The translations under genes were made by a program, and so were the position numbers. From NCBI GenBank assembly GCA_934120715.1, contig CAKOUW010000002.1, forward strand, positions 117,074 through 181,073: DNA of 64,000 nucleotides. The letters are read 5' to 3'. This document shows positions 63,112-64,000 of this stretch, piece by piece; positions within the stretch are counted from its first letter, which is position 1; each line of letters opens with the position of its first letter. The notes beneath the pieces are model-generated. The model was given only the letters and a program-made list of their open reading frames with translations. It was not told the origin of the DNA and ran no database searches. Source of the stretch: an uncultured Bacilli bacterium. Its GTDB lineage: Bacteria; Bacillota_I; Bacilli_A; RF39; UBA660.

Positions 63112-64000
63112 ATGAAGAAGAAAAAGATATTTTGGATATTTATTATAATGGTTGGAATTATTAGTTTAGTATATGGTATAAATTATATATTTTTTAGTCC
63201 AACAAAGATAAATAGTTTTATAGCGAGTAAGATATACAAGGCACCTGCTAATAAAGCCTTTACTGATGATAACTTTTATAAATGTGTGGTAGATGCTTAT
63301 AATAGTAAAAATGGAACTAGTGTAGCTTATACTACTAATTTAAGTGATGAGCAGTTGAAGACAATTGAAAGTTTAAGTTGTAGTGATAAAAAAATTGTAA
63401 GTGCAGCTGGTGTTGAAAAATTAACAAAGTTAACAAATTTAGATCTTCTTAGCAATCAATTAACAGAGCTAGATGTAAGCAAGAATACAGCACTAGAATA
63501 TTTGGATGCTCATAACAATCAATTAACGAGGCTAGATGTAAGTAAGAATACAGCATTAATATGGTTGAATGCCAGTAGCAATCAATTAACAGAGCTAGAT
63601 GTAAGTAAGAATACAGCATTAACGAAACTGTATGTCAATAGTAATCAATTAACAGAGCTAGATGTAAGTAAGAATACAGCATTAATAGAATTGGATGCCG
63701 TTGGCAATCAATTAATAGAGCTAGATGTAAGTAAGAATACAGCATTAACAGTATTGGATGTGTATGACAATCAATTAACGAAGCTAGATGTAAGCAAGAA
63801 TACAGCATTAACATATTTTCGTGCCTATGCCAATAAGTTAACAGAGCTAGATGTAAGTAAGAATACAGCATTAACAGAATTGAATGCCAGTAGCAATCAA
63901 TTGACAGAGCTAGATGTAAGTAGGAATACAGCATTAACATATTTTCGTGCCTCTACCAATAAGTTAACAGAGCTAGATGTAAGTAAGAATACAGCATTAA
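63112..64000 (+). CDS. Internalin-like leucine-rich-repeat surface protein (3' end beyond window)
   Basis: The open frame runs from ATG 63112 to the window end (296 residues seen). Membrane anchor at about 4-28, then a cap (FTDDNFYKCVVDAYN, LSDEQLKTIESLSCSDKKIV, GVEKLTKLTNLDLLSNQ), then 21-residue LRRs of plan NQLTELDVSKNTALxxLxxx. GGGAGTGAT is the ribosome site. Likely an outward-facing adhesion or binding protein. Confidence 0.88.
   Translation, partial: MKKKKIFWIFIIMVGIISLVYGINYIFFSPTKINSFIASKIYKAPANKAFTDDNFYKCVVDAYNSKNGTSVAYTTNLSDEQLKTIESLSCSDKKIVSAAGVEKLTKLTNLDLLSNQLTELDVSKNTALEYLDAHNNQLTRLDVSKNTALIWLNASSNQLTELDVSKNTALTKLYVNSNQLTELDVSKNTALIELDAVGNQLIELDVSKNTALTVLDVYDNQLTKLDVSKNTALTYFRAYANKLTELDVSKNTALTELNASSNQLTELDVSRNTALTYFRASTNKLTELDVSKNTAL
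63457..64000 (+). repeat. 63-bp tandem repeats encoding LRR units
   Basis: Units start at 63457, 63520, 63583, 63646, 63709, 63772, 63835, 63898 and 63961 (last cut by the window). About 39 bases coding for LTELDVSKNTAL are nearly identical in all; the following 21-24 bases differ strongly. Confidence 0.92.

Noticed and set aside
63635..63940. Minus-strand open frame of 101 codons with a regular HLALLIDC-like repeat
   Set aside because: It is the reverse of the LRR repeats. The plus-strand LRR frame has a start, ribosome site and recognisable domains.
63457..64000. CRISPR array
   Set aside because: The repeats are 63 bp, in frame and coding; there are no spacers or cas genes.

Overview
This 64 kb window comes from a very AT-rich, low-GC Gram-positive bacterium. 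The genetic code is standard, since TGA, TAA and TAG all end real genes. Gene content points to an anaerobic or fermentative member of the Bacilli/Mollicutes-like radiation: pyruvate formate-lyase with its activase, acetate kinase, T-box leaders on leuS and tyrS, EzrA, lipoteichoic-acid-synthase-like and FemAB enzymes, and CdaA/CdaR. The tmRNA tag ends in AFA, as in Mollicutes, rather than the usual ALAA. The organism nevertheless carries clear endospore genes: spoIVA, an alpha/beta-type SASP, two CotF-like coat proteins and a Cse60-like protein. Intrinsic terminators and TGnTATAAT (extended -10) promoters are frequent. I cannot assign a species.

Layout. 1-6021: ribosome rescue and RNA decay (rnr, smpB, ssrA), interrupted by a CapA-type protein and by a leftward pflB-pflA operon. 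6022-8660: a small accessory patch with a deoxyribosyltransferase-like gene lacking a normal start codon, a structured-RNA or TnpB-tail remnant, two copies of a hairpin repeat, a frameshifted HD-domain gene and a metallophosphoesterase. 8734-12502: two tandem membrane 'histidine kinases' whose phospho-accepting His is Asn. 12597-17638: superoxide dismutase, glyA, an ASCH protein, a thioredoxin-like protein, the CotF pair, an NlpC/P60 hydrolase and DUF378. 17839-21787: cdaA-cdaR (without glmM), envelope proteins and tRNA-Asn. 21954-26569: an ankyrin-AAA+ fusion, then a leftward surface-protein cluster with a thioester adhesin carrying a VPNTG signal, its own sortase, and an Ig-like surface protein. 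26722-34914: CapA paralogue, YtqA-type radical SAM protein, VanY peptidase, ndk, GH31 enzyme and a flippase. 34975-44346: T-box/leuS operon, Cse60, a second flippase, LTA-synthase-like protein, FemAB protein and a small coiled-coil protein. 44391-53465: trmB, a lipoprotein, an acidic protein/DUF948/YtxH cluster, a T-box operon of broken CYTH gene plus tyrS, then lemA-DUF2207 and a propeller-like protein. 53498-62655: rpsD with a long leader, ezrA, thiI, SASP, ackA, nrnA, ysxC, an unknown and spoIVA. 62834-64000: a possible 31-codon small gene, then an internalin-like leucine-rich-repeat protein running off the end.

Connected themes. Pfl and AckA form two parts of an acetate-producing fermentation route. 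CdaA could make c-di-AMP, and NrnA could degrade its linear product. Many products act in the envelope (two CapA, two MOP flippases, LTA-synthase-like, FemAB, VanY, NlpC/P60, EzrA, sortase and adhesin). Three genes look damaged or translated unusually (6207, 7198, 47890). Several predicted enzymes lack a key catalytic residue (both kinases, the sortase and the GH31 protein).
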